Origin: Pyrrhosoma nymphula
Lineage: Eukaryota > Arthropoda > Insecta > Odonata > Coenagrionidae
Direction: 5' to 3'
Length of the DNA: 64,000 bases
Assembly: GCA_963573305.1 (NCBI GenBank)
Contig: OY754327.1
Coordinates: 180,304,386 to 180,368,385 of the forward strand
In this document: piece by piece, positions 32,349-45,080 of the stretch
Position numbering within the stretch: position 1 is the first letter of the stretch
How the letters are laid out: each line of letters opens with the position of its first letter
Translations under genes and position numbers: made by a program
Notes under the pieces: model-generated
The model's input: only the letters and a program-made list of their open reading frames with translations
The model's database searches: none
What the model was told of the DNA's origin: nothing

Positions 32349-34316
32349 TCATGTACAGAGATATTTGACAGAAAATATGTGGTGGAATGTTTATATTTTC
32401 CCCTGCTTCCTTGCTGACGTCGGCCTTGATTTTTATCACCGAGCGATTGGTGACCACACCGGCCGGATTGCCGGCCAATTCTCTTTCTCGTGAAATTCCT
32501 CTCCCCCACCGCTGTCCCGGCATCCCTCCTCCCCACCCGCAATGCATATGCCCCGTTTGACTCAGCCCTCCCAACACCTCCCCCTCCCCAACGTCCCCCG
32601 TTGGCATTGGCGCGCATTTTTTCCCCCTCCCGCCCCTCCCCCCTCCGCCTGGCACGAGATGAAGAGATGTCCGGAAATACCTCGCACTTGGGCGGGGTTT
32701 TTGACGCTTTATATTTAGAACCGTGTTTCCAGGAGGTAGTTCCTCTGCATCCGCACTAGGTGGCCATAGCTTACCATTTTACCGCGTCGGTGTTGCAGTG
32801 GCGCGCAATTCCTCGCCGCTTTCTGCGGATCCGTCGCACCGAGACGCGCCTTCGCGCCCGACAACACACTCTTCTCAATCACACATACTTCCCGTGATGT
32901 ATTATGATATTATTTCTCACCCCCTAATCATATCGCCTCCCTCGTCTAGTACCTTTGCGTTCATACCCTTATCGGCAAATTCGTCTCCCCAATTTCTCAG
33001 TAGTTTTTGAGGAGTTGCAGGCGAGTAGAAGGGAAAAGAGGTCGAGGGCATGTGGTGGGGAGGGATGAAGAAGTATTATTTTTTCGTGAAACCAAGGGGG
33101 AATGGGAGGCAGGATAGATTCGTGTAGGTGTTCTGCAAGGGCTGTCATTGTCGCCTCTGAGGAAAAGGGAGATGGAGACGAGGACGACGGATCGACTGTT
33201 GAGCTCCACATGAGATCTCTTCGTGGATGTTGTCACTGACGGTACACCACCTGGCGGTATCATGTTTGTTTCACCACCGTCCCTTTGTCTCCCTTGCGTC
33301 GTCCACCCTACCCCTCCCTCGCCGACCCCTTAGTCCCCACGTGCGCCCAGGCACCCCTCGCCGCCCGTGGAGAGGAACCGCGCGCTTCCGGCGTGCGCAC
33401 GAGAGAATTAAAAAGGACACGTCACCTCCGCCGCCCCGCCTGTTCGTTCTTCTGCTCCTCTCTTGCCCCCTCCCACCCCCCTCCCCACACCAACACCACC
33501 TCTTCGCGCTGCCCAACATCTTAAAGCCTTCCTCCACTCCTTCTGGCCATCCCCATTTACGCGAAGGAGTGAGAGGCGGGTCTTCCCCCTTCAAAACCGA
33601 CCCGCTTGTCATATGGGCTCCTGGCGGTGCGTCACCTGAGTCGAATGGAGCGAGCGCGCCAGCCGGCCGAAGAGGGCGCGAGGGGCCGAGCGAGAGGGAG
33701 TGCGGCGTGTGCCACTGTGGCGCGAGGGGACAACGGAGAGCGATTGCCGAACTGGGGTGAAAGAACTGCTCGAGAGGAGCGGCGGAGGGGAGCGGTGGTG
33801 AGCGAAGCTTCATCCGAGAGATCAGCTGGCCAGTCGTCTACCGCCCGTGTGGCAGTGCGCGCCGCGGGTCCGTGTGTCTGAGTGTGTGTGCCTTGTCGAG
33901 TGTGGACGCCTTTGGATGTGCGGGCCGGCGTGCCCCTTCCGCACCGCGCTGGAATAAACAGTTGTAAAAGCGAGCGAGGAATAAAAGGGGAGGACGAGCG
34001 AGTCCTCGACTCCCGCTCGCCCCGCAGTCGGATTTCGTGTGCGCGCGCTCGGGTAAACAAGGAGAGGGAAACAAGGCGGAGAGAACAGTCCTCCCTCCGC
34101 GGAACAGTCGTCGCCAAATGCCTCGCCTGCGGCGGCGTATTTCACTCGGTCTAAGATTTTTTTAAGAGTTTATTTTTTTAATACTCGCGGGAAACGGTGA
34201 GAGACGGAAGTTTGTGTGAGGCTCCGTTGTTGCGTTTGCGTGCGAGCGGCGTGTGTACTCCGTAGAGGCCACTGGAAAGAAGAAGAGTTCGGACGCGAGG
34301 ATCATCTTTTATTTTT

Positions 34317-34338
34317 TTCTCTCTCTCTCTCTCTCTTT
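34317..34338 (+). repeat. (TC)n microsatellite in the 5' leader
   Basis: An uninterrupted CT run of about 20 bases after a T-rich tract, upstream of the first coding exon. Confidence 0.85.
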
Positions 34339-34578
34339 AAGAGGAGGGGAGTGACAGGCGTGGGAGAGTGGGGAGTGGGATCAGGGTGTGAGTGAAGGAA
34401 AAGGAGTTTTTTGCTCACTCTTTTGACCCTCGCCTATCTCGATCCTTCCCTCTTTCTCGTTTGCTACTCTCTTCTCTCCTAGGGCGGGGGAGATTCGCCG
34501 AGAGGAGGGGGGTCGGGAGGGGAGGGCGTTGAAGAGGGAGCCGTAGCATCATCATCACCATCCTCCTGCTGCTGCTGC

Positions 34579-34647
34579 ATGCGCGCCAGTCGTGCGGGGG
34601 ATCTCCTCGGCGCCCCGAGCAGCGCCGCAGCGGTGTCCAACGGGTGA
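34579..34647 (+). CDS. Upstream ORF (22 aa) overlapping the main start codon
   Basis: ATG at 34579, 22 codons beginning MRASRAGDLLG, stop TGA at 34645-34647. The stop overlaps the main start as TGATG, sharing one base with the ATG at 34647. In eukaryotes a uORF ending at the main start codon usually lowers downstream translation or requires leaky scanning. Reinitiation with this geometry is possible but rare. Whether it lies in the mature 5' UTR depends on the unknown start site. Confidence 0.4.
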   Translation: MRASRAGDLLGAPSSAAAVSNG

Positions 34648-34784
34648 TGCGAATACCCGCCGGCCCCAGGATGATGTTCACGGGCGGGGCGCACACCAAG
34701 AAGCGGAGCGGCGGGGGCGGAGGGGGCGGCGGAGGGCGGCAACATTTGTCCTCGGAGCGCCACGGGAGGCCCAGCTACCACGAG
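34647..34784 (+). CDS. Unrecognised gene, first coding exon (Gly-rich N-terminus)
   Basis: 46 codons from the first in-frame ATG (a TGA lies upstream in this frame at 34530-34532) to the donor GAG|GTGGGT, phase 0. The product starts MRIPAGPRMMFTGGAHTKKR, followed by a nine-residue glycine run and then RQHLSSERHGRPSYHE. There is no signal peptide and no membrane segment. A second ATGATG at 34671 (MMFTGG) is an alternative start and would escape the overlap with the uORF. The downstream partner exon is at 62902. I do not recognise the family. The basic and glycine-rich character suggests an intracellular protein with a disordered N-terminus. Confidence 0.6.
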
Positions 34785-37700
34785 GTGGGTCACACACTCG
34801 CGCTGTCCGCGGAGGAGCGGCGACCGCCCCCCACGCACCACCCCATTTAACCAACCCCTCTGCCGCCCCCCTCTCGGCCCCACATCGGCGGCGGCCCCGC
34901 ATTCGTCGTCGAACGAAAGAAAACCTCTCTCTCCTTAGCCGCTGTCAAGAGAGAGAGCTTCTCCTCTCCTCCTGCCCCGTGTTCCCTCCGCCGGCTCCCG
35001 AATCGTGGACCGCGGCCAAGGAGGCGGCATTCCATCGCCGGCTGGCGGCTCGGGGCCCTCACGTCGTGTTCTTTCCTCTCCCTCTTCTTCCCTCCGGCGC
35101 ACCTCCCAACCACCCCCTCTCACACATATATACACGTATCCGTTTCCCCGCCGCCCCACCCCCTCCCCCAAATGGGTGGGGCCCCCTGAAGGCGCTGCGC
35201 GCACGTGGGCGCCTCCCCAACCCCCCACCGACCATGGTGACACGCTTAGCACTCGGCGCAAGAGCCCTTCCTCCCTCACCCTCCCGAAACATCGGTACCG
35301 CAGAACGGTACCCAGTAAGAGTTCCATTGCCTCTCAACAATTCGCACGCAACCTCGCCACACACCTGGGTCATGATCTCCCAAAGCATTTACAAGAGCCG
35401 CCGCTGTGGTCTCTTCCTCGTCCACCCCGCGCCTTATCCCATTCCCCCGCCCCCGCTTCTTCTCGCCTCCCCGATCCGAGACCGCCGCCTCCCATCGCCG
35501 CAATCACCTCCCGAGAAGAAGTTTTAAAAGGGAGGTTGGGATTTGAAAGGTCCCCCCTCCCATCTCCGCACTCTTCCCTCGTTTCGTTCTTTCTCCGCTA
35601 CTCCCTCTCTCTCTCTCTTGCGTGTGGTGGCCCGGTTGTGATGGCGGCCGTTAAATATAGCGCGCTCTCTCTCTCTCACACACGTTCGCATCGGTCGGAG
35701 AAGCAGAGTCCCGCTTTCTTCGTCTTCTCTTCTCAGACGCTCTCCCGACGGAGGAGAGACACTCGCGGGAACGATCACCCTCTCTCCTTGTATCTCTATT
35801 CTTCTTCTTCTTCCTCCGCACTCCGTCCTCCTTAAGCGTGCACCCCACACGTCCGTCCCTCCTCACACGTTGACGACGACGAGAACGAAGTGGAGGAGGA
35901 GGTGCGCGCCACCGAGGAAGAGATGCCTGCCTGGGCTCGCTCGAAACTTATCCCCGCTCTTCTGTAACAGGCACTGCAGGCCCTCTTTTCCTCCAACAGA
36001 TATATACTCCTTCTCCGTAGCTACTCCATCGCTTCTCTGTCTGGTGCAAGGGCATCTAATTGGGCCCAATTTTATCTCTGTCCCCACCCCCCCCGTCGTT
36101 TTATTGGCTCATTATTCCTTGAATATTCTTCACTAGATAGGATTCAAGGGTTGAGGAATGCCCCATACTCACAAGTCGTGTCTGAGGTCAAGCATATGTG
36201 AGTGAACATCAAATTTAATTCAGAAGTGATCGTAATTTGAAAATGTATGGAAGTCCGTAATGATGAGCGACAGTAGTTTTTGAAAAGTAAATTTTTGGGA
36301 GGCATGAAAATATTCCCCGTCCATGATGTGCGTTCAGTAAGCGCCCCACGTTTGTGGGTAATCATCCACCCCTTCCCCTGCACCACCCCCGCCTAACCAC
36401 CTTGGAAATTTTCTGGTCTTACTCCCCTCGCCCCCACTGCCGCACATCACCCGCCTCCGAAGATGCCCCCGGCCCTCCATTCTCTCGCCTCCCCTCCGTC
36501 CCATTCTCACTCTCCTCGCCTCACACACCCACCCCCTTCATTAATAGCGCCCAGCGTCCCTCTTCTGCCCCCCCTCCCACGCCCTCCCCACAACCCGCCG
36601 TTCCCTACCTTGCTCCTCTGCCGTCTTCCGCTGACTCGCAAACCCGCCTTCCCTGCCGCTCTACTTGTTGCGCGTTATTGTCCTTCGTCATCGGTTGGAT
36701 TTTGGAAGGGGGTTCCAGAACTGCTCCTCTCCCCACGCCCCGATGAACATCGGAGGGCTTAGAATGTGCCCTTCCATCGGCGGACGGCGCCCGGAAAGGC
36801 TTTTCACAAATCCTCCTCCCGCCGGAGAACCACTGTCGCATCCATTATCCTCGTTCCCTTAGTCCAGTGCTCCAACGAGCTGCAAAGTGATTGTTGTGAC
36901 ATCGATGAGAGGCAGGAAATTACTTTCTCCGCATTGGTCCTCAAAGAGTTTCCAGCTCTGAATTTTCTGTTCTTTTGTATGTCAACTGGCCTCTGGCCTC
37001 ATGCGTGGAGTACCGATATAGTTGGAGAATACTATTGGGATCAGTGAGAAGTATAATTACCAGTATAATCACGAAAGATCCCGTTTTAACACTACCAGTT
37101 AAAGAAGTGAACCTTTGTGCTACAATCAGTTATTGGAACCTTTTACGCTAGCCGCGTATTGAAAGGTAAAGCTTGCAGTCTTTCCGCAAATTTACCGACG
37201 TTTGGGAGCACAGCTCACGAACGAAAGCTTAGCTTTGGAGGAGTAATTGAAGGTTCGCGTCTCGCCCTGATATTAGTACGGTCATAACGGATTTGGGACG
37301 TAAGGTTAATGGAATTTTGAAGTACGGGTTTGGATCCGAAATTTGCAAAATTCTGGCCCCTATGTTCTCCTTCTCTTTCTTATATTTCTTCGAAAAATGT
37401 CCCCTAAGCGCTTCTTGCTTGTAATTTGAGGTAAAAGCTGTGCTAAGTTTCTTAAAGAGATCGAAGTAGGGTTCAGAATAATCTCGGATGAGAACTCAAG
37501 CGTAAATATTAATATTTTTTTAGCGGCTTGTTAGTCAAACGACTTCACCCAAAACTTGCTTCCACGCGCGAACGCCAATCATCCCGTGAATATGTCAAGA
37601 TCTTAGTTGTAACGGCAGGTTACTTCGAAAATTTGCTCTTACGTCTAGGAGTTGATTATGGGGAAAGTATAATTTTATAGATAAAAGCCGCGTGACTTCA

Positions 37701-38009
37701 GTTAAATCCCTGCAGAGTCACGAGCTTCACGCGAAAGGCCTAGTGATTAGCCATAGACTGCTGAAAGGGATTCGAAGAGATCATGATGATGGTGGAGATG
37801 TTCGTTATCCTCAGGCCTACTCATTGGCTCTCATACCAAATTCCTTGAGGTTTTCGAAGGAGATTATTGATCTGAATTACCGTGTGAACTTTCATTGTGT
37901 GGACCGTAAAATAATACAGTAATGTCATCCTTAAAAAAATACATAATGCCATGAAGAATAATGTATGGGTTTAGAAAATAAAAAAGTTCTTCTGTACGCA
38001 ATCGCGTTT

Positions 38010-38228
38010 CTCCTTAACGTTATTCTCGCGTCATCGATATTTCCCAATTGCGATTGTGAGAACGAAAACGTGGTCATCATTCTTCAAGTTTTGCCTCTTC
38101 AGTTGCATTAAATCCCTAATATTAGTTGAGGGATTGCGTTTTTATGGCAGTAACTGTTAGCGTTATCCTTCTAGAGGGGTTTACGTTTTGGATAACGACA
38201 AAGTGAAAGAAGGAACCGTGATCCCACC
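38010..38228 (+). repeat. Dispersed repeat, copy A
   Basis: About 200 bp homologous to 52019-52242 in the same orientation. Shared words include GAACGAAAACG/GAGCGAAAACG, CATTCTTCAA/CGTTCTTCAA, CAGTAA, TTCTA-AGAGGTTT-type, CGTTTTGGAT, and the identical end GAAAGAAGGAACCGTGATCC. Confidence 0.65.
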
Positions 38229-38626
38229 GCAAGATTCGCTTGAGAAAGGATTTAGGCTATTAGGCTTCGGTACGATATTTGAACAGGGAATTAATCTTGC
38301 TTTCAGCAAGGGTAAGACTGAGGAATCATCGACAGGTTGAAGAAAACGGAAAGCAAGAAGAGTTGAAAGCCTTGGCTCCGGAAGAAGTTGTCGGAATAAA
38401 TTCGAAGTTGGCAATCAAGGTGGGCGGAGAGAATTACAAGGTATTGGAATGTTTAAGGCTGTTGTGGAAGGGAGAATGTTAGTTTTTATAAACAGAGGGA
38501 AGTAAGATATTAGAATAGTTTAGGCAGAATACCGAGCTGAAGAGTGTAATATTGCTATTTAACTGGCTTATATTGGTTAAACATGAAGCTTACAAATAGT
38601 TTTCATAGCATATATAAACCTAATTT

Positions 38627-38806
38627 GGGCAACGGTCTGCCATGATGGAAACACCGGTTCCCGACCAGTTACCGAAGTTAAGCATCGTTGGGCTCGGCTC
38701 GAGTTTGGAGGGGTGAGCCTCCGATTCGTCCGAGTGATGTTTCCCCTGTGGCAGACAGTAAGTGCGAAATGACCTTAGCCGTCGAACTACTACCAAAAAT
38801 ACTACC
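38627..38806 (+). mobile_element. 5S rRNA-derived SINE, copy 2, with 13-bp target-site duplication
   Basis: 180-bp insert whose head reads CCATGATGGAAACACCGGTT, TTACCGAAGTTAAGCATCG and TTGGAGGGGTGA, a diverged 5S rRNA with the internal promoter region. The body contains GTGGCAGACAG, also present in copy 1, and GTGCGAAATGACC. The tail is ACTACTACCAAAAATACTACC-like. A perfect direct repeat ATAAACCTAATTT flanks it (38614-38626 and 38807-38819). Confidence 0.85.
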
Positions 38807-41800
38807 ATAAACCTAATTTCAGTTAAAAGAACATCTATGATAACGTTACCTCAAGAATTTTTATGACATCTCTTGTTTCTAATGCTTGGATAGCATTTCT
38901 CGATGCTCACTTTGGTTGCATTGTAATCTCGCATTTCTTGTGGAAGTGAGGAAAGGCAGACCTTATCGAGATAATCAGACATGAGTGTTGCTGGATCGAA
39001 CCTTCTTTTTAAAAACCGCTGGACGGTGCTCTTGGGGAGAGTGCTGGGCATTAGGCTTGTTCTATACACTAAATAATGGCGACACACGGCCTTTCTTTGT
39101 GCACAAAACGTGTAGTATGTGATTTAGTATAATTTGAAAGTTATCACATCAGGAAGACACATCAAATATGGAGAACTAGGAATTGAACATTACGTCAATC
39201 ATATTTGATTGTCCGTCTGCTCGTGGTAAATATCTGAAACGCAAGGGAATGGATACGAGATAAAATAAATCTGCCCTAATAAAATTACGCGCAATAATTA
39301 TAGGATGACACTCGTCGGGTGACTCAATAATTATATGTCGACAAACCTTTTCTGGCGTATTAAATTTAATGACCTGGCTGATGTGTAAGTTATCCCATTG
39401 CTTTAAAAATTTAATTTCATTAAATATCGGTTCGTCTGTTGGGCAGAATAATTATAAATGCGGATATTTCTGCATATGCATTGCTTAACTATGTATATAA
39501 ATTCTTAATAATACGCTGTTTAAAATCGTTGTAGATGATTCGTTAGAATCTTGGCTTTCGTGAGTGTACATTGGGAAATTAAATTTAATCTGGGCACAGT
39601 CTACTTCTTATTCCCTGTACATCCCAGGGATCCAAAGAAGCTCCTGCAGAATTGCTATTAGTTTTCCCCGGAGTAAGTGCACCTGAGTTCGCCTGTGCCC
39701 ACTTTACATTTAGCATTTCGGTATAATCCAATAATAGAGAGAAAATATTAAATAAGCTTGGAAAATTTGTCACCCTTGGAACACATTCGTATTCTTTCCT
39801 GAGATATTTACAAAAAAATGAGGTTTTCAAGCACATATATTGCTCTTTTTTGCTGATAAAATGTTAATGTTTTATGCACACGATGATTATGTAGATACAC
39901 TGATTATTTGAACAGAGCTATGAAAGTAACGGAAGTTGGTGAAATGTGAGTTTACCAAACTGTTGAAAATAAGCGAGTTTTCATAGATGGGCGCATTAAA
40001 TTCTTGCGATGGGTATTCTGACCGTTTACCTTTTCGGATTTTCTGTGACCTCACCGCCATCTCGAAAATATTACTTTTATGAAGCTGTTTAATTGTATTT
40101 TTGGGAAATGATATTTAACGATAGAGGAAAACATTGGATGGATGAGTAGAAACATTTATGAATGCACGTTGTTATCAACGCTCTTATCTCAATTTTATTT
40201 CGGTGGATGGGTAAATCCATAAGCGCATGTCTTTTATGTATGATTTGAACTTTTCTTAATTTTGCGAATCGTCGGTGAAAATGAAATATTTCTAGTAATT
40301 GCATCGATGAGACGTGTGGGCTACTGGAAATATTTGACGACCGTTGATCTACTAGAAGTTCTCAGTTCACTCAACCTAATCTCGTCTGAACGAGAATTTT
40401 AAAAATACGGTGTGATTCAGCCATCCTGAGCAAGACCCCGCTAATTGGTGTTAAGTTTTTCCTCTTGCTCATTAGTGAACAAAATATTCATAGTTGCCAT
40501 TCACGATTTCAGTTTTTCTTCGTGCCTATTTTGAAATTAATGTATTAATTTCGCATTTATTTAATTCCCGATTCATTTCGCAATTGTCATCGCAATTGAA
40601 CGCGAAGTGCTCTTTTGTGAGTGAGGTCAATTAAAATTCTATTTTAACCGTGCTCGTTTTCACCCACACAGGAACGGTTTTATTTTTTCGTCTCGAACGC
40701 TTATTTTAAGAGTTAATGGCCCTCCCGAGGCAGCCGTCGTCTGTCATCAGTTTTGAAAAATGGGACAGAATAATTCCTTCTTCAGCGCAAAAAGTTCTGC
40801 TGATACCCGAATTCTCACTGCGTACTGGCACATGGTGGCAATTATAATTACATCTCTTAGAAATATCATATTCATTGTGTTGTATAACGCAGACTGTAAT
40901 TCATTTCAATTGTTTTATACAAAGGCATTTTCTGACTCATCTTTTTTATAATCATAATCTTTCAATGTAAACTCGAGTTGCGTGAGAGAAAATAGTTGAT
41001 TTCTTGCAATGATACTGTTTCATCTATGAAATTACATAGAAAATTAAATTGAGGAAACGAGATATGAGCATTTACTTCTATGTCTGAAATCATTAGAAAA
41101 GCAGTTTTGGCCACTAAATTTGACGGCAATGGGAATTCCTTTACTTAATTCCCCGTCCATGGTAGTGGATGCGTAGGGTCACCCTCTAATGGGGAATTTA
41201 GAGAGGGTTAATCATCCTGAATCTGTCTTTCAAGCAGATGATGAACGCAAGAGGATAGGGAAGGACGATGTCGACGCTGGATGGCAAATTTATAACTATT
41301 CCATTTCTAGTGGGAAAAGGAGTTGAACAAGACTTTCAAACGATATATAGGATTTTGTTTGGATTGCGAGATAATTAGCCCCGTAACAGCCGAAAACGCA
41401 TGTTTTCCATTCATTAGAATGATTCTTTTCTCCTTGAGTATCGTTGGTATATTTGCGACATAGGTTTTAATAATAGGCTTTGAGGAATTAGCTGCCTACG
41501 AAATATATAACAAAAAATAATGAATCGATTGCTTCAAGACATCATTGTCGATCTGCACACGTGGGCCGCTCATTTCTCGAGTGAATATTGGTCTCCTCAT
41601 GTTACAGCCATCGAACTTGCGATGCATATAAATCTTTTCCTAGTTAATATTGGTCTCATGAATAGTATTGAGTCATTCCGTTCAGAAGACTTTGGCGCGA
41701 TTCCGTGCGGTAAAAGAGTTTTTGAAAGTGCCGCTGCTCTGTCGATGAGATCATCCTGGTCTACATCTGACGGTGTCACCGGGTGTCAAACTGAAACCCT

Positions 41801-42349
41801 TGTGAAAATTCTTCGAGAATCTGCCTTATGTTAGTCGCAGTTGTCGGAGTTCTCTTCCACCACTCTTAGTCTCTCCTCATGTTTCTTCTTAACCCACATT
41901 TTCCAAACACCTTAAACGGAGCTTGTGATTTAAGTAGTTGTGCCCAAATAGAATGATACTGAAAAGTAAACTAACATTTTAAATCTTTAACTTCACATAA
42001 AAATCTTTACGTTGGCAGCACTTCTAAAAGCATTCTATCCTTATTTTTTTTACGTGCTCACTGCGAGGAAATGTTTACAGTGAAAAACAATGTACGCAAC
42101 CACATTATTGTATTGAGACAAATTTTGCGACGCAGGACCCCATTTATGAGGCTGACCGTTCTCTCTTCCCGGAACGGTAGCGTACCAATTACTTTTTCCC
42201 TTCATTTCCGGCCCCATGAACCGTGTTGCGTCATACAGGGACCAATCTTTTACTCTTATTTGCCATATTTTTCAGAGAACCTGCGGCGTGTATTTCCTTA
42301 AAAAAATGCGAAAATTCCATTTCGTGATACGTAATCAATAGGCAGCAGC

Positions 42350-42480
42350 AAGCGCACTGACTTGCTGTTTCAATTCTTCTAGCTCTGATCCCATGGCCTG
42401 CCGCCAGTAACGTGCCGACTTGACAACCCAATGGTCTGCGGATTGAATTCCACCTTGAGCGTGATTGTCGTGTTGGTCTT
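42350..42480 (+). repeat. Weak tRNA-like/SINE segment
   Basis: GGCCTGCCGCCAGTAACGTG followed by GCGGATTGAATTCCACC (box-B-like GATTGAATTCC at 42441-42451). Suggestive only. Confidence 0.3.
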
Positions 42481-43688
42481 AGGATCAAATATAATTTATG
42501 CAACTTCAGCTGTTGGAGGATCTAAGACCAAATTCTTCTACTACCATTTGTCTTTGATTTCATGGTAGTATGGAATGTTACGGGGATGCCTTATAGCGAG
42601 AACGACTCGTATTGCCACATGAAACTGAGAAACCTTTTTAACGAATTTTCTTCAGAGTTGGCCATTTGATTGATGGATTGACCCACCACTTTATCTCCCT
42701 GAAAGTCTTTCCGTAGTGATTGATCTCGATCGGTGCTAGAAGTTTCCCCGAAATTTAACCACACATAAGTTACATGAGAATAAATTGCTTTCCGAAATAT
42801 GTTGGTGAATTCACTGACGAATGTTTAGATGCAATCAGTTTAGAGACTAAAAATTTTCGTTATCAAATGTATGGAAATAATTTGGCTGTTCGTCCCATGT
42901 TGAAAGAAGTTCAAACTGCGAGCCTTCGGCGATCTGAAAATATTGCCGTTGAGTCACCGATTCTGACCCAAATTCCATAGCTGTCTGAATCTCATACGTC
43001 GGAAATAAACACTAAACAGTCTGGTCGTTAAAATGTCATGAGATATTTTCGAACGACTTTTCTAAGGGCACTTAAACGTCATGTTTATTTGGTAGACCAT
43101 TAAAGCGTTTATTTATTCCTCTGTTGATGATACTCATCGGAAGAACACAACTAGATATGGAGGTAAATCGTTTAACGATACTTAATGGGGCTTTGAATAC
43201 ACATTGATTCCTGTAGCCTTAAGAACAAGATACTACCGTGTTTAATCTGTCTTTTGTTTATGTGTTTAGGTTATGCTTAGGCGATGTTTAGGCTATGTTC
43301 TTTTATGTTAAGGCAATCGCCACAGTGAAATTACATAAGAATGTCGAAACATGATTAAATCGCCGTTTCTTTGTTTCTGTTAGTGTATATTCCTTGTTGA
43401 TTACCTGATTTTACTAGTCGTTTCTGTCGTGTAACAAATTAATTGCAAACATTCGCATGGGATCGATTTTTTAAACCTAGGCTAAGTTATAATGAACAAC
43501 GAAGTTTACTTAGGTTGCAATTTCGGTTTCGTGTGATGTAAGATCTTAGCAGAACGTATCACCTTAATGAACAAATAACAACGCTTGAGTAAGGGAGAGT
43601 CAGAGTCAGCTTGCAGGACGTCATCCATAATTATGCAACACAGATAAATCTCGTGGCATCTGATTTTATGTATTGGAACTCACCACTG

Positions 43689-43791
43689 GTTTCAGCCAGT
43701 TGGTCATCATTACGTTAGGCCCTACCATCACCTGATGATGAACAGATGTTTGAAACCAATAGAACGCGTACAAAACAAATTCACTGTGGAA
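43689..43791. repeat. Back-to-back hammerhead-like PLE repeat motifs
   Basis: The plus strand has CTGATGA (43732-43738), a short AACA-GA-TGTT stem, GAAAC (43752-43756) and TGTGGAA (43785-43791). On the minus strand just upstream lies ATGATGA (from 43710), CCAACTGG, GAAAC (43693-43689), then CAGTGGTG. The two motif sets point away from each other, about 20 bp apart. Confidence 0.5.
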
Positions 43792-44839
43792 GTCACCAAA
43801 TTTTCTTATTATTTATGGTTAATAGATGGGGATGGAGACGTTCCTCTGCATAGTCGCACCATACCGGTGATATTTTTCGTACTAAAACATTGGTGCTCGA
43901 ATTTGTCAGTAAAGATGGAAGTAATTCGATTTATAGCCTTTAGGTTCTGTTTTCAGCCTCATTTAATGAATCTCATTCATCATCTGAGAAGCGCTGAACT
44001 CATGGAGATAATTTTACGCACAATTACACTAATACGTATTAATGATAGTGTCACTAAGAAAACTCCAAGAATTTAAAATCATGCCATATGCAATCGCACC
44101 CACACGATAATAATTGTAAATAATCGAATGATTGTGAGCATAACGATTATTTGAATATTTTTTCAGTACCACATATGTTTTAAATATTTTCAGCCCTGAG
44201 AGTAAAACCAAGCCTCTTCACTGCAAATGGTAAAGTAGAATTCTGTGGGTTCAATGACTTTGTTAGGGCGTGGAATAACCGAAGTTGCTTTGTTTCGGTC
44301 GAACACATTTCAATAGGTTTATTGGTTATTGGTCACGTTTATGCCTCGTAAGGAATTTCGGGAGTTCTATTTCCTTTAAGCAGAATGTTTTCTAATGGTA
44401 TGTATGTAACGAACGTAGTGTAATGATAGTCTTGAATTTCTAAACCCTACAAAATGTACTAAGAATATTTTGCCGTGAGTTATGAATTCACTGTTTACCA
44501 TTTCCCTACACATGGGCTGCAAAGCATTGAGGCATCAAATTTATTTCAGCTGTCGTAAATTGGTGACAACAAACGCACACACAAAATGAAGTAAGATTGT
44601 CATTATTTCTGCTGTTCTCTTATTTAATATTCGATTGCATTTGCCTCAACACTTACGTTTAAAAGATGGGCTGGTCAGAAATCTTAAAAGAATGAATGCG
44701 AAATGAAGTTAATACAAACTTCGTAAATCGAGCATGCAATTAGCGTAGAAAAACTCGTCTCATGATACGTTTATCTTGTATTTTTGGGACTTTTTCTTGA
44801 TTTCACTCGAATCAGTTCAACATAACTGCTCTATAGGAA

Positions 44840-45080
44840 AACGGCCTCCAGGGGGAGCAAGAGCGGAAGGACATTCCTTCGCCGCCCCCGCCCATTCTCC
44901 CATTCCTTTCCCCTCTCCTCCTGCCCCTCTCCTCCCCCTCCGTCCCCCCCGCCCCTCCCTCGTCCTACGCATTCGTTCAGAGCGAGCACGACGAACGCGT
45001 CCGGTCGCCGCGATCTCTGAGGTAACCGTTGGGGGTGGGGGGTTCTTCGGGACAAATGGTTGCTTGGCCCAGCACCACTA
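44840..45080 (+). promoter_or_regulatory. Second GC/CpG-rich island, candidate alternative first exon
   Basis: An isolated GC-rich block inside the long AT-rich intron, with C-rich runs, CpG-bearing GCGAGCACGACGAACGCGTC, and a donor-like CTGAG|GTAACC near 45020. This is what an internal promoter with a non-coding first exon, spliced to the exon at 62902, might look like. No TATA box is obvious. Confidence 0.35.

Larger units (their letters stand above)
32380..36860 (+). promoter_or_regulatory. GC/CpG-rich island with promoter of the second gene
   Basis: GC- and CpG-rich tracts begin abruptly after the RanBP3 poly(A) region and surround the first exon of the next gene, with further GC-rich stretches up to about 36.85 kb. 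C/T-rich runs on one strand give long spurious reading frames in many phases. A TATA-like AATAAAAGG lies at 33980-33988, with GCAGTC at 34024-34029 as a possible initiator, but the spacing is loose. Other start sites are equally possible. Confidence 0.6.

Noticed and set aside
33227..36762. Long overlapping open reading frames on both strands (for example 34592-35527, 33271-33813 and 35005-35835)
   Set aside because: They arise from GC- and C/T-rich composition with few stop codons in any frame. Products are Pro/Arg/Ser-rich in every frame, lack splice logic, and resemble nothing.
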